DNA from: Aurantimonas sp. 22II-16-19i | GTDB lineage: Bacteria > Pseudomonadota > Alphaproteobacteria > Rhizobiales > Rhizobiaceae | DNA length: 45,582 bases | Direction: 5' to 3' | NCBI RefSeq assembly: GCF_002088275.1 | Contig: NZ_AQQS01000043.1 | Coordinates: 1-45,582, forward strand | Part shown: positions 24,596-33,738 of the stretch, piece after piece | Position numbering within the stretch: the first letter of the stretch is position 1 | Layout: every line of letters starts with the position of its first letter | Notes under the pieces: generated by a model | Seen by the model: the letters and a program-made list of their open reading frames with translations, nothing else | The model's database searches: none | What the model was told of the DNA's origin: nothing | Program-made: the position numbers and the translations under genes

Positions 24596-25249
24596 TCACT
24601 GGCTGGCCCAGAGGATCCGCGCCATCCATTCGATCTCCTCGACGCCGAACTGCCGGTCCGGATAGTCGGGATTGACCGAGCCGAGCTCGATCGACCGGGC
24701 CGTGCGCCGCTGCAGGATCTTGGCCATCACCTCGCCCTCGCGGGTGCGCACCACGACCCGGTCGCCGCGGCGCACCGAGGCGCCGGGCGCGACGATGATG
24801 ACGTCGCCGTCGCGATAGAGCGGCATCATGGAATGTCCCGAGACTTCCAGCGCGTAGGTGGCCTCGTCGCTCTGGGCCGGCAGCTGGATCTCGTCCCAGC
24901 CCTGGCCGACCGGAAAGCCGGCATCGTCGAAGAAGCCACCGGCGCCGGCCTGGGCGAAGCCGAGCAGCGGCACCGTCACGGACGCCCGCCGGGCCTGCAG
25001 CCCGGCATCGACCGAGCCCTTGCCGGCCATCAGCGTGGTGAATTCCTCGATCGTGGCGCCGGTCGCCTCGATCACCTTGGCGATCGATTCCGTCGACGGC
25101 CATCGCGGCCGGCCATCGCCGGCGCTGCGCTTCGATCGGTTGAAGGTCGTCGGATCGAGGCCGGCCCGCCTCGCGAGGCCGGAGGCCGAAAGATTGTTGC
25201 GCGCGGCAAGCGCATCGATCGCGGCCCAAATTCGATCATGCGAGAACAT
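24596..25249 (-). CDS. HTH regulator with S24 (LexA-like) peptidase domain
   Basis: This 217-aa repressor-type protein has an N-terminal XRE-like helix-turn-helix (about 10-70, LSASGLARRAGLDPTTFNRS). The C-terminal S24 domain has SGHSMMPLYRDGDVIIV with nucleophile Ser140 and RTREGEVMAKIL with general-base Lys177, the complete LexA/UmuD dyad. An Ala-Gly pair at residues 101-102 (FAQAGAGGFF) in the linker is a candidate self-cleavage site. Phage CI-like repressors have this layout, but no phage genes surround it. It is probably a chromosomal regulator conserved in Rhizobiales (inference); the target is unknown. No clear ribosome site precedes the ATG at 25249. The gene is divergent from the YihY gene. 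Confidence 0.9.
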   Translation of the reverse strand: MFSHDRIWAAIDALAARNNLSASGLARRAGLDPTTFNRSKRSAGDGRPRWPSTESIAKVIEATGATIEEFTTLMAGKGSVDAGLQARRASVTVPLLGFAQAGAGGFFDDAGFPVGQGWDEIQLPAQSDEATYALEVSGHSMMPLYRDGDVIIVAPGASVRRGDRVVVRTREGEVMAKILQRRTARSIELGSVNPDYPDRQFGVEEIEWMARILWASQ

Positions 25250-25511
25250 GGCGGACGATCCGTCGACAGGCGTTCAAGGAAAATAAACCTCCCCTTCATA
25301 AAAGCAGCGGTTGCCGTTGTCCAGTCGTTGCCCGGACGATGTAACGCAGCGTCGGGTCGTCGCGCCGGGGTGCTGGAACCGCGGCGGCAACTGCGGCATT
25401 GTGGCAGTCGAGGGGCAAGGTGCGACGCCTGCCTTCCCGGCCTGCCCGTGCGCCGAAGAAACCGGTGACGGCCGATCCCGGCCGACCCGCAATCGTGGAG
25501 ATCGAAGCGAG

Positions 25512-26525
25512 GTGAGTGAGGCGCGGTTCGCTGCCCAGACCAGCGAGGAGATGCGACACCGGGCAGGCGAGCCTGGACGTGGCCGAGACGCGTCGCATCC
25601 GACTGCAATCCCATGGAAGGGCTGGAAGGACATCGCCGCGCGGCTCTACGTGTCGTTCTTCGAGGACAGGGTGATGCTGATCGCGGCGGGCGCCACCTTC
25701 TATCTCCTTCTGGCGCTGTTTCCGGCCTTCGCGGTCTTCGTGTCCTTCTATGGTTTCGTCAGCGATCCGTTGTCGATCAGCGAGCACATCGCCTTCATCG
25801 GCCAGTTCCTGCCCCAGGCCGGGACGCAGCTTCTCGAAGCGCAGCTGGATACCCTGACCTCGCAGAACACCACGTCGCTGTCCTTCGGCTTCTTCACCAG
25901 CCTCCTGTTCGCCCTGTGGAGCGCCAACAACGGCATCAAGACGCTGTTCGAGGCGATGAACGTCGCCTATGGCGAGAACGAGAAGCGCAGCTTCATCACG
26001 CTCAACCTCGTCGCGCTCGGCTACACGCTCGGGGCGATCTTCATCGGCATCGTGCTGATCGCCGCCGTCGGCATCGTGCCGGCGATGATGGCGATCTTCG
26101 GCCTCAGGGGGTTTTCGGAGACCGTGATCGCGGCGCTGCGCTGGCCGGTCGTCTTCGTGCTGATCGTCGCGGCGATCGCCATCATCTATCGCTACGGTCC
26201 GAGCCGGAGCCGGGCGCGCTGGCGCTGGGTGACGTTCGGCGCGGTCCTGACGGCGAGCGTCTGGCTGATCGCCTCGATCGGCTTTTCCTGGTATCTGCAG
26301 AACTTCGCCAACTACAACGCCATGTACGGCTCGCTCGGCGCCGTCGTCGGCTTCATGATGTGGGTGTGGATCTCCTCGCTGATCTTCATCGTCGGCGCCG
26401 AGATCAATGCCGAGATGGAGCATCAGACCGCCGTCGACACCACCGATCCGCCGGCCAAGCCCATCGGCCGCCGCGGCGCCCGGGTCGCCGACACGGTGGG
26501 TCGCAGGATCGGCCGGAGCAGCTGA
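25512..26525 (+). CDS. YihY/BrkB family inner-membrane protein
   Basis: This membrane protein (about 337 aa) has six helices and the YihY (formerly RNase BN) family signatures: ARLYVSFFEDRVMLIAAGAT, FYLLLALFPAFAVFVSFYGF, FALWSANNGIKTLFEAMNVA and a final NYNAMYGSLGAVVGFMMWVW. The family is membrane-integral and of unknown transport function; the old RNase BN name was a misassignment. The proposed start is GTG at 25512 with GGAG about 12 nt upstream. An ATG at 25551 lies directly on a GAGGAG stretch and is less plausible, and homology begins only at about AIPWKGWKD. The charged C-terminal tail is cytoplasmic. No operon partner is visible. Confidence 0.9.
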   Translation: MSEARFAAQTSEEMRHRAGEPGRGRDASHPTAIPWKGWKDIAARLYVSFFEDRVMLIAAGATFYLLLALFPAFAVFVSFYGFVSDPLSISEHIAFIGQFLPQAGTQLLEAQLDTLTSQNTTSLSFGFFTSLLFALWSANNGIKTLFEAMNVAYGENEKRSFITLNLVALGYTLGAIFIGIVLIAAVGIVPAMMAIFGLRGFSETVIAALRWPVVFVLIVAAIAIIYRYGPSRSRARWRWVTFGAVLTASVWLIASIGFSWYLQNFANYNAMYGSLGAVVGFMMWVWISSLIFIVGAEINAEMEHQTAVDTTDPPAKPIGRRGARVADTVGRRIGRSS

Positions 26526-26709
26526 CGGGTTCGGCGGGCCGTGCCGCCCGGGGTCGCCGCCGCGTGGTCAGCAGGCGGCACGGAGGTCCGTCCGGTGGAC
26601 GGGGCGGTTCGGTCGCCAGCGGTTGCGTCGCGGTTCCGGTGGAGGCGGGCGATAGGACGCCGATCCTCTATGGGCGAAGCACCTGCAGCCGCGAAGAGAC
26701 GTGGCGGGC

Positions 26710-26734
26710 CCCGGGAGAGCCAGGCTGGCCCGGG
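26710..26734 (-). terminator. Hairpin just past the exported hypothetical gene
   Basis: CCCGGG (26710-26715) pairs with CCCGGG (26729-26734), with an inner GCCA/TGGC stem. It abuts the stop codon at 26736 and faces the end of the YihY gene 185 bp away. A second stem GTGCCGCC/GGCGGCAC (26541-26548 with 26574-26581) follows the YihY stop. Neither has a clear U tract. Confidence 0.42.
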
Positions 26735-26735
26735 A

Positions 26736-27269
26736 TCATCTGCCCCGGAACGACAGGTCCGACACCACGACGTTCCGGCCGTCGATCCTTTCCACCACCT
26801 GCATGGTGAAGGCGCCGCCGCCGCTGTTGCGGATCAGCATGCGCGCGACGTCGTCGTCATAGATCTTCTTCGCCCACTTGACCCGGAGATCCAGCGTGTC
26901 GCCCTTCAGCTTGCCGGCCAGCGTCGCCGGGCCGCTGGTCGAGCCGGTATAGGTGCCGCGATAGAGATTGCCCTTGGGCTCGTAGGTGAGGCGGGCGGCG
27001 ATCTCCCGGTTGAGCAGCACCATGGCGCGGCAGTTTCCCGCGATGGTGAAGCTGCGCTGGCCGTTCCGCGTGCCCGAGACGTTGCAGGAGACCGAGGTCG
27101 GCGACGGCAGCTGCTTGACCTTGACCTGCCCGCCGCCCTGCCACGCGCCGCCGAAGCGCGAGAAATAGTCCGGGGCCGCCTCGACCGATCCGGCGGCCAA
27201 GCCCCCGACGAGGGCGGCGACGGCAGCCGCCAGGGCGCCTTGCTTGAAGGATGGTTTCGTGATGGACAA
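26736..27269 (-). CDS. Exported hypothetical protein
   Basis: I do not recognise this family. The product (177 aa) has a signal peptide SITKPSFKQGALAAAVAALV with cleavage near SVEA-AP. The mature protein is about 145 aa and beta-rich: WQGGGQVKVKQLPSPTSVSC, GNLYRGTYTGSTSGPATLAG and KLKGDTLDLRVKWAKKIYDD. Two cysteines (VSCNVSG and GNCRAMV) could form a disulfide. The start is a TTG at 27269 with GAGGAG seven bases upstream; ATG or GTG starts further up would run through intergenic sequence and lack a ribosome site. A small periplasmic beta-barrel or lipid-binding protein is possible, but nothing in the sequence proves it. It is divergent from the Pmp3 gene, with about 190 bp between starts. Confidence 0.78.
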   Translation of the reverse strand: MSITKPSFKQGALAAAVAALVGGLAAGSVEAAPDYFSRFGGAWQGGGQVKVKQLPSPTSVSCNVSGTRNGQRSFTIAGNCRAMVLLNREIAARLTYEPKGNLYRGTYTGSTSGPATLAGKLKGDTLDLRVKWAKKIYDDDVARMLIRNSGGGAFTMQVVERIDGRNVVVSDLSFRGR

Positions 27270-27367
27270 GATCGCGCTCCTCGATTGACCCCGGCGTCGA
27301 GGAAGGACGCCGCGGCACCCGCACCAGACTTGTACTCCTGCCATGCCGGAACGAAGTGGCGAAAGCA

Positions 27368-27420
27368 CGGCCCTTGCCCGATCATGTCCCGATCGTCGCG
27401 GCTGGAACGGGCAAGGGCCG
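27368..27420. repeat. 13-bp inverted repeat around the Pmp3 promoter
   Basis: CGGCCCTTGCCCG (27368-27380) and its exact reverse complement CGGGCAAGGGCCG (27408-27420) flank a 27-bp loop. The right arm lies in the spacer of the EcfG promoter. This is too regular to be chance in a 190-bp intergenic region and could be an operator, a cruciform or an RNA hairpin on a longer transcript. Confidence 0.65.
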
Positions 27421-27428
27421 GTCACGTT
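27404..27428 (+). promoter_or_regulatory. EcfG-type promoter for the Pmp3 gene
   Basis: GGAAC (27404-27408), a 16-bp spacer and CGTT (27425-27428) match the EcfG consensus exactly. Transcription near 27436 would give a leader of about 27 nt before the ATG at 27463. Confidence 0.75.
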
Positions 27429-27462
27429 ACCGTCGAAACAACCCCAACGGAGCCGTCAGTTC

Positions 27463-27621
27463 ATGGATCTCGTCCGCATCATCATCGCCATCCTGCTGCC
27501 GCCACTCGGCGTGTTCCTGCAGGTCGGCCTCGGCAAGCACTTCTGGATCAACGTCGTTCTGACCCTTTTCGGCTACATCCCCGGTATCGTCCACGCGATC
27601 TGGGTGATCGCCAAGTACTGA
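27463..27621 (+). CDS. Pmp3/YqaE family membrane proteolipid
   Basis: This tiny hydrophobic protein (52 aa) begins MDLVRIIIAILLPPLGVFLQ and has a second helix INVVLTLFGYIPGIVHAIWV. The LPPLGVF and GYIPGIVHAIW motifs define the Pmp3/YqaE (UPF0057) family. Members are induced by salt, cold and other stresses in bacteria, yeast and plants and influence membrane potential; no enzymatic activity is known. The EcfG promoter just upstream fits this role well. An inverted repeat overlaps that promoter. The gene is followed by a strong GC hairpin shared with the convergent hydrolase gene. Confidence 0.93.
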   Translation: MDLVRIIIAILLPPLGVFLQVGLGKHFWINVVLTLFGYIPGIVHAIWVIAKY

Positions 27622-27656
27622 GCGAGGCGGACGCGACACCATCGACTTGGAGCAGC

Positions 27657-27690
27657 CGGGGCGGACACGCGGTGCCGCGCATCCGCCCCG
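27657..27690. terminator. Bidirectional hairpin between Pmp3 and hydrolase genes
   Basis: A 9-bp stem CGGGGCGGA/TCCGCCCCG (27657-27665 with 27682-27690) encloses a second stem CGCGG-TG-CCGCG. It lies between two convergent stops, the right place for a shared terminator, although no T run follows. Confidence 0.58.
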
Positions 27691-27696
27691 AGGGCG

Positions 27697-28524
27697 TCAG
27701 GCCTTTATGAAGGCGAGGAGGTCCTCGTTGAAGCGATCGCCCATGGTCTGGTAGAGGCCGTGCGGCGCGCCGTCATAGACCTTCAGCTCGGCGCCCGCGA
27801 CGATCCCGGCGGTCTTCTCGCCGGACGCGGCGATCGGAACGATCTGGTCGTCGTTGCCGTGGATGACCAGCGTCGGCTTGTCGATCTTCTTCAGGTCCTC
27901 GGTGTAGTCGACCTCCGAGAACTCGTGGACGCAGTCGTATTCGGCCTTGATCGAGCCCATCATGCCGAGCCGCCAGAAGTCGTGGCGCAGACCCTCGTTC
28001 ACTTTCGCGCCGTCGCGGTTGAAGCCGTAGAACGGCATGGTGATGTCGAGGAAGAACTGCGAGCGATCCTCGGCGGTCGACTTGCGGATGCCGTCGAAGA
28101 CCTCCAGCGGCGTTCCTTCCGGGTTGGCCTCGGTCTTCAGCATCAGCGGCGGGACGGCGGCGACGAACACCATCTTGGCGACCTTCGAGGTGCCGTGGCG
28201 GCCGACATAGTGGGCGATCTCGCCGCCGCCGGTGGAATGGCCGACGAGGACGGCGTTGCTCAGGCCGAGATGATCGATCACCGCTGCCATGTCGTCGGCG
28301 TAATGATCCATGTCGTTGCCGTCCCAGGGCTGGGAGGAATAGCCGTGGCCGCGCCGGTCATGGGCGACGACCCGGTAGCCCTTCATGCCGAAGAAGAGCA
28401 TCTGCGCGGCCCAGGTGTCGCCGGACAGCGGCCAGCCATGGGAGAAGACGATCGGCTGGCCGTCCTTGGGGCCGAGATCGCGGTAGAAGATGTCGGTGCC
28501 GTCCTGGGTCTTGACGAAGGGCAT
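27697..28524 (-). CDS. Alpha/beta hydrolase, non-heme chloroperoxidase type
   Basis: This 275-aa alpha/beta hydrolase begins [20 protein letters not shown]. It shows [20 protein letters not shown] (oxyanion region), the nucleophile elbow [10 protein letters not shown] (Ser in GHSTGG), the acid in [12 protein letters not shown] and His in [11 protein letters not shown], giving a complete catalytic triad. The HGWPLS and GHSTGGGE sequences are those of cofactor-free haloperoxidases/perhydrolases (EC 1.11.1.10-like), which are esterases able to form peracids. The start at 28524 has AAAGGAG nine bases upstream. Just upstream, in another frame, there is a Tat-signal-like sequence ([20 protein letters not shown]). 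Some homologues have such a leader fused in frame, so this copy may have lost export. The natural substrate is unknown. Confidence 0.92.
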   Translation of the reverse strand: MPFVKTQDGTDIFYRDLGPKDGQPIVFSHGWPLSGDTWAAQMLFFGMKGYRVVAHDRRGHGYSSQPWDGNDMDHYADDMAAVIDHLGLSNAVLVGHSTGGGEIAHYVGRHGTSKVAKMVFVAAVPPLMLKTEANPEGTPLEVFDGIRKSTAEDRSQFFLDITMPFYGFNRDGAKVNEGLRHDFWRLGMMGSIKAEYDCVHEFSEVDYTEDLKKIDKPTLVIHGNDDQIVPIAASGEKTAGIVAGAELKVYDGAPHGLYQTMGDRFNEDLLAFIKA

Positions 28525-29212
28525 GCTGGTTTCTCCTTTGTGGTCGGCTCTGGCGGTCGCCGCATGGCTGCGCCAGGCAAGGCGAACGTGGCGGCCATGG
28601 CCGATCCGGCAATGAGCGCGCCGCGGCGGGTGAGGGTGAATGTCGGGAAGCCGACGTTTGGCGTGGCAGGGATCCTTGGGGGAGATTCGTTGCCGCCTAC
28701 AGCTTTGCACCATGCCTCGGCGCAGGCGAAGACGTCCTTGTCCGGGACGACGAGGTCGTCGAACTGGCCGACCTCGATGCGGCCCTTGCCGCAGCCGGAA
28801 ACCCCGACGCTCGCCATCGAGCTGGCGTCGCTCGCCCTCGCGATGCCGCGGCTGGAACATGCGGAGGAAATCGGCGTCGCCGAGCCCGCCGACCCCGATC
28901 CCTTGCCGAAATATCCGATGCGCCAGCCGGCGGAGACCCGCCGGACGGTGGAGCGCGATCCGACGCTCGGCGTCCAACCGCGATAGGATCCACGAGGATA
29001 CCGGGAAGCCGGTTCGCGGGCTTCCGCCACCCGGGCGGCCGGGATGTCGTAGGGCTGCCGATCCGGACGGGCCCGCTTCCGGCCGAAGGCCGCGACATTG
29101 TTCGCCAGGCGCACAGGTCGAGGCCGCCGCGGCAGGATCCGGCTCACGAATCCGCCAGATCGGGCCTTTCCGGCATTGGGTCAGATGGCCGGGACAGGAG
29201 GCAGCGGGCGGT
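28525..29212. other. Unresolved 690-bp region with coding-like fragments
   Basis: No intact gene can be called between the hydrolase and the RND operon. Two competing patches look coding by their GC-rich third positions. One, on the minus strand at about 28700-28820, reads [20 protein letters not shown] and continues into the Tat-like leader near 28570-28640. The other, on the plus strand at about 28805-28985, reads [20 protein letters not shown] and ends at a stop at 28986. They overlap antisense, so at most one is real. Neither has a ribosome site or a family I recognise. A hairpin GGAAGCC/GGCTTCC at 29004-29025 may serve the RND operon. A decayed gene is the best guess. Confidence 0.35.
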
Positions 29213-32200
29213 TCAGGCCGGCGCCTCGGCGGCGCCTGCCTCGCGCCGTTTCGGGTCGGACTGGAAGAGGTCGTAGAGGACCGGCGTCAGGAACAGCGTC
29301 AGGACGGAGGCCACGAGATAGCCGCCGATGATGACGAGGCCGATCGAGAACCGGCTCTCGGCGCCGGCTCCGCTGGACAGGACCAGCGGAACCGCCCCGA
29401 GCACGGTCGACAGCACGGTCATCAGGATCGGCCGCAACCTGACGACGGAAGCCTCGATCACCGCGTCCCGCACCGTCCGGTCGCCCTCGCGCAGCTGGTT
29501 GGCGAACTCGACGATCAGGATGCCGTTCTTGGCCATCAGCCCGATCAGCATCACCATCCCGACCTGGGAGTAGACATTGATCGCCTCGCCGAAGACGAAC
29601 AGCGTCACCAGCGCGCCGGCGACCGCCAGGGGCACCGAGAGGAGGATGACGACCGGCTGGATGAAGCTCTCGAACTGCGCGGCGAGCACGAGATAGACGA
29701 TGAGAAGGGCGAGGCCGAACGTCATCAGGAGACCGCCGGAGGTCTCCTGGAACTGCTTGGCCTGCCCCGTCCAGGACAGGCCCATCTGGGACGGCAGCGT
29801 CTCGACGATCTCTTCGGTGATGGCGATGGCGGTGCCGAGGTCGGTGCCGTCGGCAAGGCCGGCGGAGATCTCGACGGAGGGCTGGCGATCGTAGCGGTTG
29901 AACGCCCGCACCGACGCACGGCGCTCGACCTCGACCAGGCCATCCAGCGGCACGAGGTCGCCTGTCGAGTTTCGCACGTAGAGACCGCGCAGATCGGAAG
30001 CGTTCCGCCGGCGCTCCTCCGGCGCCTGCAGGATGACCGGGTAGCGGCGGTCGCGATCGATGTATTCCGTCACTTCGGCGGAGGCGAAGAATGTGCGCAC
30101 CGTATCGGCGACCGTGCGGGCCGAGATGCCGATCTCGCGCGCCCGCTCGCGGTCGACCGCGATGTCGAAGCCGGGCGTGTTCACCTCGTAGTCCCGGCGG
30201 ATGTCGACGATCTCCGGGCGCTCGCGCAAGCGCCGGGCGAGTTCCTCGGAATACTGGGCCGCCAGCTCGAAGCTCGGCGCCGTCACCACCGCTTCGAGCG
30301 GCGTGCCGCCACCGCCCGCATTGAGGCCGGAGGGCGCGAAGGCCCTGACGCTGCCGAGCGTGATCTTCGCCAGTTCCGGCCGCAGCTCCGAGACGATCTG
30401 GCGCGGCGCGATCGTCCGCTCCGACCAGGGCGCCATGACAGCAACGACGAAGGCGCGGCCGCTCTCGCCATACTGCCCGACGATGGAGATCACGTCCTCG
30501 ACGGCGCCACTGTCGCGATACGGCTCGATCAGCGCCTCGATTCGCTCGACGATGCCGTCGGTGAAGTCGAGGGCGGCGCCCGGCGGTCCGTCGACGCTGA
30601 GGAAGAAGACGCCGCGGTCCTCCTGCGGCGTCAGCTCCGAGGGCAGGGTCTGGTAGAGCGAGTACGACATGCCGCTGAACAGGGCGGCGAGGGCGAGGAC
30701 GACGATCGGCACGCGAAGCGCCAGCGTCAGGAGGCGGCGGTAGCCGGAGGCCAGCCGGTCCGTCGCCCAGCCGATGCCTTTCGCCAGGACGTTGCGCCCG
30801 CCACCCGTCGTCAGCAGCTTCGATGCGAGGACCGGGCAGAGCGTCAGTGCGACGAAGGTCGAGACGGCGACGGCGATGGCCAGCGTGATGCCGAACTCGG
30901 TGAACAGCCGTCCGATCTCGCCCTCCAGGAAGGACAGCGGGAGGAACACCGCGATCAGCGTCGCCGACGTCGAGACCACGGCGAAGAACACTTCCCGCGA
31001 GCCGGCCCGGGCCGCCTCCTTCGGCTCGTCGCCGTTTTCGACGCGCCGCTGGATGTTCTCCAGAACCACGATCGCGTCGTCGACGACGAGACCGATGGCG
31101 AGGATCAGGGCGAACAAAGTGAGGATGTTGATCGAGAATCCGGCAAAGGCGATGCCCGCGCAGGCGCCGAGAAGCGCGATGGGGATCGTCACCGCGGGAA
31201 CGAGCGTCGCGCGGATCGAGGCGAGGAAGACGAAGATGACGGCGACGACGACCGCGACGGCGATGCCGAGGGTCTGCAGCACCTCGTAGATCGAATTGCG
31301 GATGAACTCGGCATCGTCGCTGGTGATCTGGATCGTCGTGCCGGGCGGCAGCTCGTCCTCGATGTCGGAGACGAAGCGTTCCACTGCCTGCGAGATCGCC
31401 AGCGTGTTGGCGCTCGACTGTCGCAGGACGCCGAGGCCGATGGCGGTCTGGCCATTCACCCGGAAGAGGCTGTCGTCGGATTCGACGCCGAGTTCGACCT
31501 CGGCCAGCGTCCCGAGCCGGATCGGGAAGCCGTCGCGCTGGGCGACGATCAGTTGCTCGAACTCCTCGACCGAGGCGAGGCGCGTCTGCGTGCGCAGCAG
31601 GAAGTTGCGCGACCGCGTCTCGATCTGGCCGGCGGGCAGTTCGATGTTGTTCTCGCGCAAGGCCGATGCCACGTCGTCGACCGTTACGCCGCGCGCGGCG
31701 AGGGCATCCGGATCGAGCCAGACGCGCATGGCGTAGAGCCGCTCGCCGGAGAGCTGGGCCGCCGCGACGCCGGAGATCGTCTCCAGACGGGCCGTGACGA
31801 AGCGCTCCGCGTAATCGGTGAGTTCGCTGGCAGAGAGGGTGTCGCTCACCAGCGTCAGCCGCACGATGGGATCGCCCTCGGTGTCGTTCTTCTCCACCGA
31901 CGGCTCGTCCGCGGGCTCGGGCAGTTCCGGCGCCACGGCCTGGACCGCGGCCCTGACGTCGGCCGTCGCCTGGTCGATGTTGCGGCTCGCCTCGAAGGTG
32001 ATCACCGTCCGCGAGCCGCCGAGTTCGGCCTCCGTCGTGAAGGAATCGACGCCCGCGACGGTCGAGATGGCGCCTTCGATGACGGTCGCCACCTCGGCAT
32101 CGACGACGCCTGGGCCGGCCCCGGTATAGGCGACGCTGACCGTGACCTCCGCCGCGTCGACATCCGGCAGTTCGCGGATCGGCATGCGCGCGAGACCCGC

Positions 32201-32275
32201 GATGCCGAGGATGACGATCAGGATCGAAACGACCGAGGCAAGGACGGGACGGCGCAGGCTGAGCTCGGACAGCAT
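29213..32275 (-). CDS. RND efflux pump inner-membrane subunit (AcrB/MexB-like, HAE1)
   Basis: This 1020-aa proton-driven RND exporter begins [20 protein letters not shown], the usual first helix. It has the two large periplasmic loops and twelve helices of the family. Proton-relay residues are present: [14 protein letters not shown] in helix 4 (Asp399, Asp400) and [13 protein letters not shown] in helix 10 (Lys916). The R-body sequence and length fit the hydrophobe/amphiphile (HAE1) branch, not the heavy-metal (CusA) branch. Substrates are probably drugs, detergents or plant phenolics (inference). It is translationally coupled to the adaptor gene through a TGATG overlap at 32275. No TolC homologue or TetR regulator lies beside it, so the outer-membrane channel must be encoded elsewhere. 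The C-terminus is short, ending ERREAG-like then AEAPA. Confidence 0.96.
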   Translation of the reverse strand: MLSELSLRRPVLASVVSILIVILGIAGLARMPIRELPDVDAAEVTVSVAYTGAGPGVVDAEVATVIEGAISTVAGVDSFTTEAELGGSRTVITFEASRNIDQATADVRAAVQAVAPELPEPADEPSVEKNDTEGDPIVRLTLVSDTLSASELTDYAERFVTARLETISGVAAAQLSGERLYAMRVWLDPDALAARGVTVDDVASALRENNIELPAGQIETRSRNFLLRTQTRLASVEEFEQLIVAQRDGFPIRLGTLAEVELGVESDDSLFRVNGQTAIGLGVLRQSSANTLAISQAVERFVSDIEDELPPGTTIQITSDDAEFIRNSIYEVLQTLGIAVAVVVAVIFVFLASIRATLVPAVTIPIALLGACAGIAFAGFSINILTLFALILAIGLVVDDAIVVLENIQRRVENGDEPKEAARAGSREVFFAVVSTSATLIAVFLPLSFLEGEIGRLFTEFGITLAIAVAVSTFVALTLCPVLASKLLTTGGGRNVLAKGIGWATDRLASGYRRLLTLALRVPIVVLALAALFSGMSYSLYQTLPSELTPQEDRGVFFLSVDGPPGAALDFTDGIVERIEALIEPYRDSGAVEDVISIVGQYGESGRAFVVAVMAPWSERTIAPRQIVSELRPELAKITLGSVRAFAPSGLNAGGGGTPLEAVVTAPSFELAAQYSEELARRLRERPEIVDIRRDYEVNTPGFDIAVDRERAREIGISARTVADTVRTFFASAEVTEYIDRDRRYPVILQAPEERRRNASDLRGLYVRNSTGDLVPLDGLVEVERRASVRAFNRYDRQPSVEISAGLADGTDLGTAIAITEEIVETLPSQMGLSWTGQAKQFQETSGGLLMTFGLALLIVYLVLAAQFESFIQPVVILLSVPLAVAGALVTLFVFGEAINVYSQVGMVMLIGLMAKNGILIVEFANQLREGDRTVRDAVIEASVVRLRPILMTVLSTVLGAVPLVLSSGAGAESRFSIGLVIIGGYLVASVLTLFLTPVLYDLFQSDPKRREAGAAEAPA

Positions 32276-33378
32276 CAGTCGAGCACCTCCGCGCGGCCCG
32301 CTTCCTCGGCGATCTCCACCGGCGAGCCGTCCGACAGGGTGTTCCAGCCGGTGACGACGACCTGCGCATCCTCGCCGAGGCCGTCACCGATTTCGGCGCG
32401 GCCGTCGCGGCTTGCCCCCAATGCGATGCCGGTTCGCCGCGCCGTGCCGTCCTCGACCGTGTAGACGTAGGTCGCCGAGCCCTCGCTGATCACCGCGTCG
32501 TCGGGCAGGGTCAAGGCCTCGTAGCTGTCGAAGACCAGATCGGCGTTGACGAACATGCCGCCGGCGAGCGCCCGGTCCTCGTTGTCGACGAGGACCCGGA
32601 CCTTGAAGCTGCGGGTCTCCGGATCGATGCCGGGCGCGACGAAATCGACTTCGCCGGCAAACACCCGGCCGGGATAGGGCCGGGCCTCCAGCCGAACGGT
32701 CTGGCCGGTGCGGGTCTTGGCGAAGTAGCGCTCCGGCAGCGCGAACTCGGCCTCGACCGCGCTCAGGTCTTCGAGAGTCGAGACGATCGTCGAAGACTCG
32801 ATGTATTCGCCGGGGTCGAGGTCGAAGGCGCCGAGGACCCCGTCGAAGGGAGCGAGGAGCCTGCGATCCTCGACATTGGCCTCGGCCAGCCGCACGGCCG
32901 CCTCGGCGCGCCGGAACGCCGCGCGGGCCGTCTCGATCGTGGCTTCGGAGGAAACGTTGCGATCCTGCAGTTCCAGAAACCGCTGCAGCTCCTGGCGGGC
33001 TTCTTCGTAGGTCGCCCGTGTGTCGTCAAGTTCGGCGCGCACGGCGCGGCTGTCCAGTTCGAAGATCAGGTCGCCCTCCGCAACACGGGCTCCCGAGGCC
33101 ACCGGGGCTGTCACGACGCGCCCTGCTGCGAGCGGCCGCAATTCGATGGAGCGGAGCGGCAGGATGGTACCGACGGCGGAATACCGATCCTCGAGTTCCC
33201 GGCTCTCAGGTCTGGCGACCGATACGCGGATGGCGCTCGGCTCCTGCGTCGAGGCGGCTTGCTGCTCGCTTGCGGTCAGGTAGTCCGCTCCCCAGACGCC
33301 GGCCGCCGCGAAGCACGCGACGACGATGAGACCCACCAACCATTTGATCGCACGAACCAACCGTGTCTCCACTCGCAT
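32275..33378 (-). CDS. RND efflux periplasmic adaptor (membrane fusion protein)
   Basis: This 367-aa HlyD/AcrA-type adaptor links the RND pump to an outer-membrane channel. The N-terminal helix (RAIKWLVGLIVVACFAAAGV) is a membrane anchor or uncleaved signal. After it come a lipoyl half-motif (GRVVTAPVASGARVAEGDLI), an alpha-helical hairpin (about 100-160, rich in Arg, Glu and Ala: ATYEEARQELQRFLELQDRN), the second lipoyl half (LLAPFDGVLGAFDLDPGEYI) and beta-barrel and membrane-proximal domains. There is no lipobox cysteine. I used ATG at 33378; an upstream in-frame start (33444) precedes poorly conserved sequence. It is the first gene of the two-gene operon. About 360 bp upstream separates it from acdS. 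Confidence 0.94.
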   Translation of the reverse strand: MRVETRLVRAIKWLVGLIVVACFAAAGVWGADYLTASEQQAASTQEPSAIRVSVARPESRELEDRYSAVGTILPLRSIELRPLAAGRVVTAPVASGARVAEGDLIFELDSRAVRAELDDTRATYEEARQELQRFLELQDRNVSSEATIETARAAFRRAEAAVRLAEANVEDRRLLAPFDGVLGAFDLDPGEYIESSTIVSTLEDLSAVEAEFALPERYFAKTRTGQTVRLEARPYPGRVFAGEVDFVAPGIDPETRSFKVRVLVDNEDRALAGGMFVNADLVFDSYEALTLPDDAVISEGSATYVYTVEDGTARRTGIALGASRDGRAEIGDGLGEDAQVVVTGWNTLSDGSPVEIAEEAGRAEVLD

Positions 33379-33738
33379 CGACGCTCGCCCTAGAAGTGAG
33401 CGCAATGCGGGAGACGTCAAAGCGGAAGCCGCGAGATGACGCATGGTTGAACGCCGCGTCAGAAGACACGTCAGGCAGATCGGCGACGAGACTCGGCGCT
33501 GCCGGGTCGCCGGTGGCGCTCATGCCGGAATGGCATCGCATTACCCGACTATCGCATCACCCGACGCAGAACCGCGCGCGGGGGCAACCGAACCCTCCCG
33601 CGCCGAACGCCTTGCCGGTCGACCAGGCCGCGAGCCGGCGCGGCCACCGGCCGGCAATGCCGCTCCGTCGCCCGGCCGCTGGGTCGAGCGGACGGGCGTA
33701 CCCCGCGCCGAAACCTGCCGCGCCGCTACGGCGGCGGA
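33379..33738. other. Intergenic region between RND operon and acdS
   Basis: About 360 bp without a credible gene, between the adaptor start and the acdS stop. It holds the presumed efflux promoter. Two structured elements stand out: an imperfect 16-bp tandem repeat (33535-33566) and the inverted repeat ATGCC-N5-GGCAT just before it. No EcfG-type promoter was found. Confidence 0.4.
33535..33566. repeat. Two tandem 16-bp units upstream of the RND operon
   Basis: ATCGCATTACCCGACT (33535-33550) is followed at once by ATCGCATCACCCGACG (33551-33566), with 14 of 16 positions the same. Tandem units of this size upstream of an efflux operon (about 160-190 bp from the adaptor start) could bind a regulator twice on one DNA face (1.5 turns apart), or be a small duplication. 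Confidence 0.5.

Noticed and set aside
28640-32464. Open frame of 1274 codons on the plus strand across the RND gene
   Set aside because: It lies antisense to a clear RND permease with all proton-relay residues, and its translation is a low-complexity Arg/Asp/Gly-rich sequence typical of GC-rich shadows.
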